61,328 nt of DNA from JAEUUM01 sp038326165 (GCA_038326165.1 JBBQJT010000016.1:1-61328); one strand, 5' to 3'. Counted from the first letter of the stretch, positions 44,805 through 53,356 are shown. Made by a program: numbers and translations. The notes: generated by a model from the letters alone, not told the origin.

Positions 44805-45847
44805 TTTTGCTTCTTGGTGTAGATCAATTGATAGATTTCATAGCCGAGTAGAAGTAAGAAGTAGAAATGAATGATCCAAACTGTACCACCAAACAAATCA
44901 GTTAGTATGGGAATTTCTGATAAAATTGGTATAATTTCGTTGATGAATAATACCGTATAAATTGCTAAAAACAGCCAATAAAAAGCATTTAGGGCCAATA
45001 TGAAAAAGTTCGACAGTTGACTCTTACTAGAATTCTGCTTTTTGTCCAAAAGTCCATCATATTTAAAAGGAAAGAATTTCTTATCAAGCGAGGAGAACAT
45101 TTTATCCTGTAGAAAACCAATAATCATAATCACTACAAGCAGAGCAAACACTTTATCATAGCGTCCTTGTCTTTGCCCCACACGCCATATAAGTCCACCA
45201 ATTCCTCCTTCATTACCTTGTGCCTCCGCTATGATGATATAGGTCCAACTGATTGCAGTCAAAACCCGAATATCATCAGAAAGTCGAGAAATAACTGAAG
45301 GAAAGAAAACTGTTCGGATAGTTTGCCAAGTTTTAGCTCCTAAAGTATAGACTGTCAATAGGTAAACTTCTTTTACTTCATCAATTCTTTGAACAACAAC
45401 AGGCAACAAATAGATCAAAATACCGAAAGCAAGAAAATGGACTTTCATTTCAATGCCCAGACCAAACCAAAGTATAAATATGCCGGTAAGTGCGGTCAAT
45501 GGCAAATATCGAATGGCATCAATATGGTGTTGAAACAAGCCACGGATAGTTGGAAACAAACCAATCAGAAAACCAAGTGGAACTGCTATGAAAATTGCTT
45601 CAGTATAACCAAGTATATTGAGTCCAAGAGAAAAGCAAATATTTTTGAACAACGAATTCTCATTGATCAACTGCCCAAAAGACTTAAATACATCCAAGGG
45701 CTTTGGTAAAATATTGGTGTTCACCAATGGATCTGAACCAGCGGTAAGTAGGTACCAAAAGAGAATCAAAGCAAATATCCCAACAAACGTGAGTATCCAC
45801 TCTTTTCTGTTTGAAAGATGCCCTCTTAAACTCAAAACATCAGCCAT
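44801..45847 (-). CDS. ABC transporter permease with two extra C-terminal helices
   Basis: A 348-residue permease of the NitT/TauT/Ssu class. The EAA loop lies at about residues 169-208 (AKTWQTIRTVFFPSVISRLS) and the standard six-helix core spans about 15-248. Beyond it there is a hydrophilic linker (250-280) and two additional helices near 281-302 and 321-343, ending in a basic tail. This extension is not part of the usual Ssu permease length (about 250-270). It may dock another cluster protein. It follows the substrate-binding gene by seven bases. Confidence 0.88.
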   Translation of the reverse strand: MADVLSLRGHLSNRKEWILTFVGIFALILFWYLLTAGSDPLVNTNILPKPLDVFKSFGQLINENSLFKNICFSLGLNILGYTEAIFIAVPLGFLIGLFPTIRGLFQHHIDAIRYLPLTALTGIFILWFGLGIEMKVHFLAFGILIYLLPVVVQRIDEVKEVYLLTVYTLGAKTWQTIRTVFFPSVISRLSDDIRVLTAISWTYIIIAEAQGNEGGIGGLIWRVGQRQGRYDKVFALLVVIMIIGFLQDKMFSSLDKKFFPFKYDGLLDKKQNSSKSQLSNFFILALNAFYWLFLAIYTVLFINEIIPILSEIPILTDLFGGTVWIIHFYFLLLLGYEIYQLIYTKKQK

Positions 45848-45854
45848 AATCTAA

Positions 45855-47420
45855 TTAATTGATCAATTGGAACTCAGTTCTTCGGTTTTTCGCTTTACAT
45901 TCAGTGGTAGCATTTGATTCACAACCAGAAATTGGATTTTTAGGACCATTGCCAACAACCACAATTCTATTGCGACTCATACCATATTGTGATACCAAAT
46001 AATCTGCAACAGACTGGGCACGCTGTGTACTCAGTTTTTGATTCAAACTGGCACTTCCTACGTTGTCAGTATTGCCTTCGACTCTAATTCTTGTATTACT
46101 AAAAGCCTTGGCAATATCTGTAAATTGAAGGTCGATCAAAGTTTTAGAATTTTCATCCAACTTGAACTGACCGGATGCAAATGAAATTGAAACTGGCTTG
46201 GCAGAAAGTTCTTGACTAATTTTATCAGCCTGAGTAGGGGCAGTAAAAGCTTTTTGCCCTTCTGGATCAAAGCCTGGTCCTGTAGGTAAATTAGCAGCAC
46301 TCATTGCAGCACCATACGCCATAACGCGCCAATTGGGGCGATTGGCTGGAGCCATGTTTAGGTTTTGATAAATATTTCCCATTTTGGTGTAAAGAAACTC
46401 GCCTGTTATTCCTTTGAAATCGGGATTTTTGCCAAAGAAATTCATATTGTCACCATGTGTGGTCAAACGAACATTATTGATACTGGCTGCCATATCAGAT
46501 TCAGAAAGTGTTGTCGCTTTTGCCATCAACCTTGCTGCCTTTGCTCTTGCAGTAGAAGAGGTATTGATTTCTGCTGCGGCTTTCATCCAACCTTCATAAA
46601 ACTTAGCTAGTTTGGCTGAATTCTTATCGACGTATGATTTCTTTGCCATGTAAACATCGGCAATGATATTAGAAGCTTGACGAGTGCTTTGAAGCACTTT
46701 GGAGCCTGCTACTTCACGCACACAAATATCATCATCTGGGCTCCAAACTACCGCAGCATCTACCTGGCCGCTTTTGAATGCAGTGGCGGCATCAATTGCA
46801 CTTGGAACTTCCTTCACCTTCACATCTGATAATTTCAAATTAGCTGCTTCGAGCATCCATAATAGGAAGGTCATTGAGGGTGTACTTGGCGTAACGGCCA
46901 CTGATTTTCCTTTCAAATCATTGAAAGTGTTGATTCCTCTTTTAGCAACGATTGCATCTCCTCCACGAGACCAATCACATTGTAATACCACTTGAGGATT
47001 ATAAGAACCTAAACCTTCCATTTCTGTTGCCATTGCACTGACTTCATTGCCCAGCAAATCCACTTGATCTGCTTTCCATGCATTACGACTTGCATCGAAA
47101 TCGTCTATCAATTTGAATTCTACTTTAATGCCATATTCTTTGAAGAAACGACTATTTTCTGAAGCTTCAACTCCTTCATTGAAATAAACCCCGGGAGCAT
47201 AACCTCCCCATGTAAACATTTGAACAGTGATTACATCATCCGATTTAGACGAACTACCTGAGAAAACGCCATTGCCATTTTCCTTAAGTTGCTGATCTCC
47301 TTGCGTTTTTAATTCCTTACCATATTCCGTATTGTTGATGAAATACCTGGCCGCAAAAAACACCACACCCAAAATAAGGGCAGTGATGATTATTTTAGAA
47401 AAAGTAGTTAACCTTGCCAT
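45855..47420 (-). CDS. ABC substrate-binding protein fused to OmpA peptidoglycan-binding domain
   Basis: A 521-residue fusion. Residues about 9-27 are one hydrophobic segment that acts as signal anchor rather than a cleaved peptide. Residues 60-330 form a NMT1/NitT-TauT type solute-binding domain (DLKGKSVAVTPSTPSMTFLL, AFKSGQVDAAVVWSPD). After a linker, 403-521 is an OmpA-like domain with VEGNTDNVGSASLNQKLS and AKNRRTEFQL. The protein would be tethered to the inner membrane and to peptidoglycan at once. It lies 21 bases after the coiled-coil gene and seven bases before the permease. Similar fusions exist in databases as I recall, but their function is not established. Confidence 0.88.
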   Translation of the reverse strand: MARLTTFSKIIITALILGVVFFAARYFINNTEYGKELKTQGDQQLKENGNGVFSGSSSKSDDVITVQMFTWGGYAPGVYFNEGVEASENSRFFKEYGIKVEFKLIDDFDASRNAWKADQVDLLGNEVSAMATEMEGLGSYNPQVVLQCDWSRGGDAIVAKRGINTFNDLKGKSVAVTPSTPSMTFLLWMLEAANLKLSDVKVKEVPSAIDAATAFKSGQVDAAVVWSPDDDICVREVAGSKVLQSTRQASNIIADVYMAKKSYVDKNSAKLAKFYEGWMKAAAEINTSSTARAKAARLMAKATTLSESDMAASINNVRLTTHGDNMNFFGKNPDFKGITGEFLYTKMGNIYQNLNMAPANRPNWRVMAYGAAMSAANLPTGPGFDPEGQKAFTAPTQADKISQELSAKPVSISFASGQFKLDENSKTLIDLQFTDIAKAFSNTRIRVEGNTDNVGSASLNQKLSTQRAQSVADYLVSQYGMSRNRIVVVGNGPKNPISGCESNATTECKAKNRRTEFQLIN

Positions 47421-47441
47421 AGTTTTTAGTTTGTTTTATTA

Positions 47442-48458
47442 TTAATCGAATAATGAATCGTATTGATTGGTTCGGCCTTGGAGTTCAGCATGTTTCATCG
47501 GCGCATTGAGATCTAGTTGTTGGGAATCATCCTTAGAATCTTTTAAAATCAACTCTTTTGCATCACCCAAAAGCAGAGAAGTACCTTCCTTTTCCCACTT
47601 TTCAAGCATCTTCAAACCCTCCTCTTCAAATATGCCATTTTGAAGGTCAACACTATCCATAAATCCACTTGAAACCTCCATAAATCGTTCCATTTCGCCA
47701 ACTTTTTTGCTGACATCGTCCGCTATTGCTTCCAAAGCCATATCAAACATTTGCTTCTTGTCAGGATCACCAGATATAACACTCATGGCAGATTTCATTG
47801 CTGAATGTCCACCCATAAGCGCTTCACGCTCCTGTGTTTTTACTTCTACTTGATCTTTGATGTCTTCCTTAAGAATTTCAGAATTCTCATACATTTTAGC
47901 TAAAACCCGATATAGGATTTCCATTTTTTTGTAGAGATCCTCCAATTTCATGTTTGAATCTTGCAATCTACCAGCTTTCCTTGATTTCAAAATCATGATG
48001 GATTGCTTATTGGTATCTTTTGCCTGAGAAGCCATGTTTAAATTGCTTTCAATTTCACGCTTGTTATTGAAAATAATTTCACGCAATTTATGCATCTGTC
48101 CCCTCAACTTACCAATCTGCTTCGACATTTTTGATAAGTTGTCCTCCAAGCTATCAATATAGCTTTTCAGAATACCGATGGGGTCAATTTGAACAAATAT
48201 GCCCGTAATCCAGCGCATGATGTTCTTATAGGAGTAAAAAAACAGATTCCGCATTCTTGGATCCAAAACCATATAAATTAGAGCCGCTAAAGCAATAGCC
48301 ATTGCGCTCAAGTACAACAAATTGGAAGCTAAGCTAATTAGTATAGGTAGTGTTTTGTACAACAAGTAACCGCCACCCAATGCCAATCCAGCCATGAATA
48401 ACAAGCCTGTTACTCCTTCCGGTTTCTGCCAATAACTCTTAGGTTCAAAATTCGCCAT
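47442..48458 (-). CDS. Membrane-anchored PspA-like coiled-coil protein
   Basis: A 338-residue protein. Two hydrophobic helices lie at about 16-35 and 44-65, followed by a long charged helical part (100-330). The segment DPIGILKSYIDSLEDNLSKM with later KLRGQMHKLREII has the look of the PspA/IM30 N-terminal helices, though the two membrane helices in front are not PspA-like. The C-terminus is acidic, ending DSLFD. I infer a membrane-bound scaffold. Second gene of the cluster, nine bases after the 225-residue coiled-coil gene. Confidence 0.65.
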   Translation of the reverse strand: MANFEPKSYWQKPEGVTGLLFMAGLALGGGYLLYKTLPILISLASNLLYLSAMAIALAALIYMVLDPRMRNLFFYSYKNIMRWITGIFVQIDPIGILKSYIDSLEDNLSKMSKQIGKLRGQMHKLREIIFNNKREIESNLNMASQAKDTNKQSIMILKSRKAGRLQDSNMKLEDLYKKMEILYRVLAKMYENSEILKEDIKDQVEVKTQEREALMGGHSAMKSAMSVISGDPDKKQMFDMALEAIADDVSKKVGEMERFMEVSSGFMDSVDLQNGIFEEEGLKMLEKWEKEGTSLLLGDAKELILKDSKDDSQQLDLNAPMKHAELQGRTNQYDSLFD

Positions 48459-48467
48459 GTTTTCTTA

Positions 48468-49145
48468 CTATTTTAAGTATTGTTTGATTTTATTAATATC
48501 ACCCTGAATTTCTGTCTGAATGAACTCATAGCTTGCTTTGAAGGCTCCAGAAGTTTCTGAGATTTTGGTTTCAGCTTTACCTACGGCTTCCTGAATACTT
48601 TGTAATTTTGTTTTTTCTTCAGCAATTCTTTTTGCCAGTTCTGCTATCTGGGATTCCATTTGTTTAACTGAACCTTCTATGTTGAGCTTTTCATTTGCTC
48701 TATCAGCTATTTGTTTCTTTTTCTGAATGGCTAAAGATTCGTTGAATTTGGCATTTTCAGCATTGAGTACATCTAGATAATGTTTGGCTGATTCTAAAAT
48801 TTTGTTCGTGGTTGCACCCATAGTTTGAGCAACTGCAAAAGCCGACTGATAGCGAGTAGCCTCATCCATAGTCATTTTAACCAATGATTTGACCGATTGC
48901 CTAAATTCCATATAATCGAAGCCATCAATGTTTTGTGCCCCCAAAGCTTCCAATAGAATATTTGTATATTTTTCGTCTGGGTTACCAGAACTGTAAGTAG
49001 GTGTTACAACCGTATTGGTGGTAGGTATCGGAGATGGACCGGATAACGAAGGACCTGTTTTTACTGAGGGTTCAATAGTTGTGGCAGAGTCCGCGTTAGG
49101 GTCTTGGTGCACGAAAATTGATTTCAAATTTTTAAAGAAGGTCAT
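48468..49145 (-). CDS. Soluble coiled-coil protein, first gene of the ABC cluster
   Basis: A 225-residue protein with no signal peptide. Residues 20-55 are a Pro/Thr/Ser-rich disordered stretch, then a folded helix region (60-105, NPDEKYTNILLEALG, FDYMEFRQSVKSLVKM), and from about 110 to 225 a long coiled coil (MESQIAELAKRIAEEKTKLQ). I do not recognise a family. A -7 box 20 bases upstream makes it the likely first gene of the transcript that runs to mqnB. Confidence 0.6.
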   Translation of the reverse strand: MTFFKNLKSIFVHQDPNADSATTIEPSVKTGPSLSGPSPIPTTNTVVTPTYSSGNPDEKYTNILLEALGAQNIDGFDYMEFRQSVKSLVKMTMDEATRYQSAFAVAQTMGATTNKILESAKHYLDVLNAENAKFNESLAIQKKKQIADRANEKLNIEGSVKQMESQIAELAKRIAEEKTKLQSIQEAVGKAETKISETSGAFKASYEFIQTEIQGDINKIKQYLK

Positions 49146-49165
49146 ATACTTTTTGTTCTAATGGA

Positions 49166-49173
49166 CAAATGTA
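49166..49173 (-). promoter_or_regulatory. -7 box TACATTTG of the ABC/oxidase cluster
   Basis: Full TAnnTTTG match on the minus strand, 20 bases before the ATG at 49145. All seven downstream junctions are between -4 and +21 bases, so one promoter could drive the entire cluster. Confidence 0.5.
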
Positions 49174-49236
49174 CAAATCAGATTGTTCCTATCCATACTT
49201 ATAAATCGATGAAATGATTATTGTAATCGTCGAAAA

Positions 49237-50529
49237 CTAAAAATGAGTGTTGTGGAATTCAATCACCGATGGATTTACAATAATATCCCTTGGTTGGATG
49301 GGGGCTTTCAGGTAAATTCCTCCGAGTGTTCTGCACCTTGAAAGTGCAACATAAAGCTGGCCATGTTCAAACATATTTTGTCTGTTGTCAATCCCGACCA
49401 TATCAAAGGTCTTTCCCTGGCTTTTGTGAATGGTTAAGGCCCAGGCTAATCGCAATGGGTATTGTGTAAAGCTTCCAGTTATTTCATGACCAACCTTATT
49501 ACTGTCATCGGTATTGATTTTATATTTATACATTTCCCATGTGATAGGAGTTACTTCGACCTCAGCTTCATTGGATTGGTTGTCAAGAATTTTTACTTTG
49601 ATGTTGTCTTTGTTTAAGGCGGTTATGATACCTAAGGTTCCATTGACATAAAATTTATTGGGATCGTTTTTGACGAACATAACTTTTGCACCAATCTTTA
49701 ATTTAAGCTGAAAATCAGTTGGTAGTCGTTTCTCATCAAAATTGCCTGAAATAGTACCAGTGTAAGATCGCTCTTCACCAACCAACCGCTCCATTTCAAT
49801 ATTATTGATTTTCTCAACAGCTTGATTTCTTCCTGCCAACACTATAATTTGAGACTTGTCTTCGGGCATCTTAACCCTTTCGTTGAGTTGTTCCAAATCA
49901 TCCCAATCATACGAGTTGGTGCGAATATTGTCCAATATTGAAATAAAATTACGTTCTTCCTGTCGGTAAACCTTGGTCAACTCCTTGTATTCAAACCCAG
50001 GGTGATATTTCATGACATTCGAATCAAAAAAGAATGGACTGGGGTAGTGATTCTTGAAATACCAACGTTCTTCTTCTGTTGCAACAACTGGTGGTAACTG
50101 AAAAAGATCCCCAAAAAATAACACTTGAACCCCACCAAATGCCAAATCATTGCCACGGTGAATTCTGAGGCTTTTATCAATACCATCCAGCATGTCAGCC
50201 CTAACCATTGATATCTCATCAATGATTAAAGTATCCAACTTCTTGAATAAGGCTGATCTATTTGATTTCCTAATTTCCGCTGGGGTTATAAGACGTCCAG
50301 GAAATCCAAAAAAGCTGTGAATGGTTTGTCCTTGCACATTCAGTGCAGCAATCCCTGTTGGTGCAAGTACTGCAATGTTTTTCTTGCTCGTTTGTCTGAA
50401 AAGCTGTAAAAATGTAGATTTTCCTGTACCTGCCTTGCCTGTTATAAAAATCGATTTGTCCGAATTTTCAAGCCAAGACAAGTTTTCATTGTATTCGGGA
50501 TCTAAAACTAATGGTTCAAATGTATTCAA
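49237..50529 (-). CDS. Pif1/RecD-like helicase
   Basis: A 430-residue superfamily 1B helicase. Walker A GKAGTGKST (31-39), Walker B LIIDEISMVRADML, VLFFGDLFQLPPV, and the C-terminal ALTIHKSQGKTFDMVGID and YVALSRCRTLGGI are those of Pif1/RecD2-type ATPases that unwind 5'-3'. The start appears to be TTG at 50529; no ATG or GTG lies between it and the P-loop in frame, and the upstream gene ends nine bases before. It is cotranscribed with the EEP-family gene. Confidence 0.87.
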   Translation of the reverse strand: MNTFEPLVLDPEYNENLSWLENSDKSIFITGKAGTGKSTFLQLFRQTSKKNIAVLAPTGIAALNVQGQTIHSFFGFPGRLITPAEIRKSNRSALFKKLDTLIIDEISMVRADMLDGIDKSLRIHRGNDLAFGGVQVLFFGDLFQLPPVVATEEERWYFKNHYPSPFFFDSNVMKYHPGFEYKELTKVYRQEERNFISILDNIRTNSYDWDDLEQLNERVKMPEDKSQIIVLAGRNQAVEKINNIEMERLVGEERSYTGTISGNFDEKRLPTDFQLKLKIGAKVMFVKNDPNKFYVNGTLGIITALNKDNIKVKILDNQSNEAEVEVTPITWEMYKYKINTDDSNKVGHEITGSFTQYPLRLAWALTIHKSQGKTFDMVGIDNRQNMFEHGQLYVALSRCRTLGGIYLKAPIQPRDIIVNPSVIEFHNTHF

Positions 50530-50537
50530 TGAAGCTA

Positions 50538-51572
50538 TTATAGAGGCTTGGTAAATACGAGATAAACGGGGAAGTGGTCACTGTATCCATTTATGTAGGT
50601 ATTGTTGTCAAAGGTACGGAATGGATATCCCACAAAATTGCCGGATTTTTGAATTAAGAATTTCTTATTAAATATTTCCGTTTTATAGAGTTTATAACCA
50701 CCGCCAGTTCCTTTAAGGAGACCATAGCTGATGACTATTTGATCAAACAAACTCCAAGCATCATTGTGTGCAAGTGTACCTCGACCAGCTTTGAATTCAG
50801 GAAGCATTGGGTTGTAAAGCTCACCAGGCCTAACCTTTTCGACACTGCCTTTTGCTTTTAGGTAATGCTTAAGACTTGGATCAGTTGGGTCGTCATTGAA
50901 GTCACCCATTACAATAAAATTAATATCAGGATTGGCTTGAGCCAAAGAATCGAAAATCATTCTGCATTTAGTGGCAGCTGCATTGCGCAGGGGAGCAGAA
51001 CCAGCTTCACCACCACGACGAGAAGGCCAGTGATTGACTAAAACATGAACTTCATTTCCGTCCATTTGTCCTGTAACATGCAAAATATCGCGAGTATATA
51101 CTCTGTTGCCAGTAGCTCCATAGATAATTAGTGGAACAGATTCAGCGCCAGTAACTGTAAAATATTTTGCTTGGTACAGTAGTCCAACATCGACTCCTCT
51201 TTTATCAGGAGAGTCAAAATGTACAATTTTGTATTGGCGTGAAATAAGGGCAGGTTCTTTGACCAAATCCTCAAGCACACTTCTATTCTCAATCTCTGAA
51301 ACACCTAAAATACCAACTCCATCTGTTGATATTTCGGCACCCAATTCGGATATGACGCGCGCCATGTTGTGCAATTTGTCTTTGTATTTTGCACCTGTCC
51401 ATGCGTTCTTACCACCAGGCAAGAATTCTTCATCCAAAATTTCTGGAGCATCTATGGTATCGAAGAGGTTTTCAAGGTTATAAAAACCGATCAGCGATGC
51501 CTTAGCAGATTGAGCATAAACGCTGTTGCAATTGAATAAGATTAGCGCAATTAAGAGTTGGAAATATTTCAT
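50538..51572 (-). CDS. Secreted endonuclease/exonuclease/phosphatase family protein
   Basis: A 344-residue EEP-superfamily hydrolase with a signal peptide (1-21, ending SVYAQS). Catalytic and metal motifs: GFYNLENLFDT, LGVSEIENRSVLEDL, LVNHWPSRRGGEAGS, IVMGDFNDDPTDPSL and the final SDHFPVYLVF His. It could be an extracellular nuclease or phosphodiesterase. A -7 box ends four bases before the ATG. Confidence 0.88.
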   Translation of the reverse strand: MKYFQLLIALILFNCNSVYAQSAKASLIGFYNLENLFDTIDAPEILDEEFLPGGKNAWTGAKYKDKLHNMARVISELGAEISTDGVGILGVSEIENRSVLEDLVKEPALISRQYKIVHFDSPDKRGVDVGLLYQAKYFTVTGAESVPLIIYGATGNRVYTRDILHVTGQMDGNEVHVLVNHWPSRRGGEAGSAPLRNAAATKCRMIFDSLAQANPDINFIVMGDFNDDPTDPSLKHYLKAKGSVEKVRPGELYNPMLPEFKAGRGTLAHNDAWSLFDQIVISYGLLKGTGGGYKLYKTEIFNKKFLIQKSGNFVGYPFRTFDNNTYINGYSDHFPVYLVFTKPL

Positions 51573-51576
51573 GCCA

Positions 51577-51584
51577 CAAAGTTA
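51577..51584 (-). promoter_or_regulatory. -7 box TAACTTTG directly before the EEP gene
   Basis: Full TAnnTTTG match on the minus strand with only TGGC between it and the ATG at 51572, so the message should be leaderless. Confidence 0.55.
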
Positions 51585-51789
51585 GAAATAAGGCGGAGTA
51601 TTCAGGAATTCTGGATGTTAAATATGGATTAAATGATTCCAGCAGATACTAAAGCTAATGTCCAGGGGATTGATTGAATGTATTAATAGAATAAGGCATA
51701 AATTGGTTCTATGTGCAATTACTCGATCTTTCTCAATAAAATACATCATTATACATTACCGTAGCAATCCACATCAAAAAACAAGAATC

Positions 51790-51882
51790 ATGAAACAGTT
51801 GTTCTTCCTATTAATTCTCATATTTAGGCGGAGAGTTTTAATGTTTTTGCTTTATCGAATTCAATCTTCAAAATATAATTAA
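51790..51882 (+). pseudogene. Possible signal-peptide remnant (30-codon frame)
   Basis: In the geneless stretch 51573-51900 a plus-strand frame starts MKQLFFLLILIF, the form of a Bacteroidota signal peptide, then turns into an unrelated basic tail and stops after 30 codons. No promoter box is seen before it. It may be the 5' end of a lost secreted-protein gene or a chance frame; nothing else in this stretch is supportable. Confidence 0.25.
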
Positions 51883-51900
51883 TTTAATCCTTTGAATACT

Positions 51901-52656
51901 ATGCTGTATGCATATTTAAACCAAGAAAAAATTGAAGCAGCACCAAACAGAAAAGCTTTATGTCCGCTTTGCAATAAAGAGGTTTTTGCTAAGTGTGGGG
52001 AGATAAATATTTGGCATTGGGCTCATCTAAGAGGCGACTCTTGCGCTATAGGTGATGATGGCGATCCCAATTATGAACCTGAAACTGAGTGGCATAAAAA
52101 TTGGAAACTAGTTTTTGGAAAAGAATACTCTGAAATAATTTTAGTAAAGGATAACAAAAAACATATTGCTGATATAAGAACAAAAAAAGTAGTAATTATC
52201 GAATTACAAAATTCACCTATACCTGCAAATATCATTTCCAAACGTGAGGAATTCTACGGGGAAAGAATGTTGTGGATAATAAATGGTGCTAAATTTGTAA
52301 ATTCATTTAAAGAAAAACAAAAAGTGGCTCGTGGTGCCGAAATTCTTATCGGTAAACACGTTTACACACCACAGTATGAATTAATAGATGGATTCCTCAT
52401 TGACATATTTTCCAAATTGCCCCAACCATTGCCATCTAGTCAATGGTATCAATTTGAATGGCAAAATCCTAAGAAATCATGGCAAAAGGCAAAAAGGCCT
52501 ATTTTTATTGATTTCGGAGGCGATACTTTAATTTGTATATTGAAAAATATGGGAGAAAACACAGGAATTTTTACCAAAGTACCAAAAAAGAACTTTATAA
52601 AAAAATATGAAGGAAATCTAGAACTTAGCCATTTAGTTATCAAGCAAACTCTCTAA
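51901..52656 (+). CDS. CoiA-like nuclease family protein
   Basis: A 251-residue protein of the competence protein CoiA-like type. The N-terminus has a zinc-ribbon-like CPLCNKEVFAKCGEINIWHW (Cys21, Cys24, Cys32, His39/His42) and then a PD-(D/E)xK nuclease core: ETEWHKNWK (Glu63), ADIR (Asp91), IELQNS (Glu101, Gln103). CoiA is required for DNA uptake in some Gram-positive bacteria; here it stands alone without other competence genes and could be a defence or repair nuclease instead. ATG 51901 is chosen over an in-frame TTG at 51892. It converges with a lipoprotein gene. Confidence 0.75.
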   Translation: MLYAYLNQEKIEAAPNRKALCPLCNKEVFAKCGEINIWHWAHLRGDSCAIGDDGDPNYEPETEWHKNWKLVFGKEYSEIILVKDNKKHIADIRTKKVVIIELQNSPIPANIISKREEFYGERMLWIINGAKFVNSFKEKQKVARGAEILIGKHVYTPQYELIDGFLIDIFSKLPQPLPSSQWYQFEWQNPKKSWQKAKRPIFIDFGGDTLICILKNMGENTGIFTKVPKKNFIKKYEGNLELSHLVIKQTL

Positions 52657-52722
52657 AAAATAATAAATCATCAAACTATTATAAATTTGCTTTCGATAAA
52701 AGCTGAATTATTTTACAAATCC

Positions 52723-53199
52723 CTACTTCCAAAAATAAACCTCGTAATTTCTTGGGTTAAAGGCGAAGTACCAGTTGCCATCTTTCCAGCTGCGTTTGTA
52801 AGCCAACAGATTGCGACTCTTGACATTCTTCATGACTTCTCTTTTGTTCCACCATGGTTCGTTGCAATCATAAACCAAGCTATTAAAAAGTTCTTTATCG
52901 GGGGCGTAGGACATGGTCGCCATGAATGCTTGCCACTCAATCAAACTAGGTAATCTAAATATTCCGTTGTAATGTTTGCCAGTATTATCGGGAATGGCCG
53001 TTAAGCCGATAGCCGTCTTAGGCATAAAGGCCGGTAATTTTACAGGTATTAAGTCACTCGTTGGTTTACTGAATGATAATTCTTTTAGGGTGTCAATCTT
53101 AGTAGTATCAACAGGATTTTTTTTGTTGGCTTGTGCTACTTTGTCATTCTTACATGCTTGAAAAAGAAGAATTGTCAACAACAATAAGGAATATCTCAT
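52723..53199 (-). CDS. Small lipoprotein of unknown function
   Basis: A 158-residue protein whose first 16 residues MRYSLLLLTILLFQAC form a lipoprotein signal with the lipobox cysteine. The body contains FRLPSLIEWQAFM and ends WYFAFNPRNYEVYFWK, with a possible paired structure; no family recognised. No promoter box of the TAnnTTTG type was found upstream. Confidence 0.7.
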   Translation of the reverse strand: MRYSLLLLTILLFQACKNDKVAQANKKNPVDTTKIDTLKELSFSKPTSDLIPVKLPAFMPKTAIGLTAIPDNTGKHYNGIFRLPSLIEWQAFMATMSYAPDKELFNSLVYDCNEPWWNKREVMKNVKSRNLLAYKRSWKDGNWYFAFNPRNYEVYFWK

Positions 53200-53327
53200 A
53201 AAATTTATTCTAATGACAGCTATTAACGAATAGTTCTGCGCGGTGTTTCAATCCAGCATGATTTACTCATGAAATGCTCATATCCTTATATTTTCACGAA
53301 AAATGTCTTTGGTTTTGATTCAATGGC

Positions 53328-53335
53328 TAACTTTG
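53328..53335 (+). promoter_or_regulatory. -7 box TAACTTTG for DUF3822-rsmD
   Basis: Full TAnnTTTG match, 21 bases before the GTG at 53357. An out-of-frame ATG at 53347 (frame MILGVRTRIK) overlaps the start. Confidence 0.45.
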
Positions 53336-53356
53336 TGCTTTTCAACATGATATTAG

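Noticed and set aside
51658..51882. A 74-codon gene before the CoiA-like gene
   Set aside because: Only the last 30 codons, from ATG 51790, look like anything (a signal peptide start); the upstream part is low-complexity and lacks a promoter.
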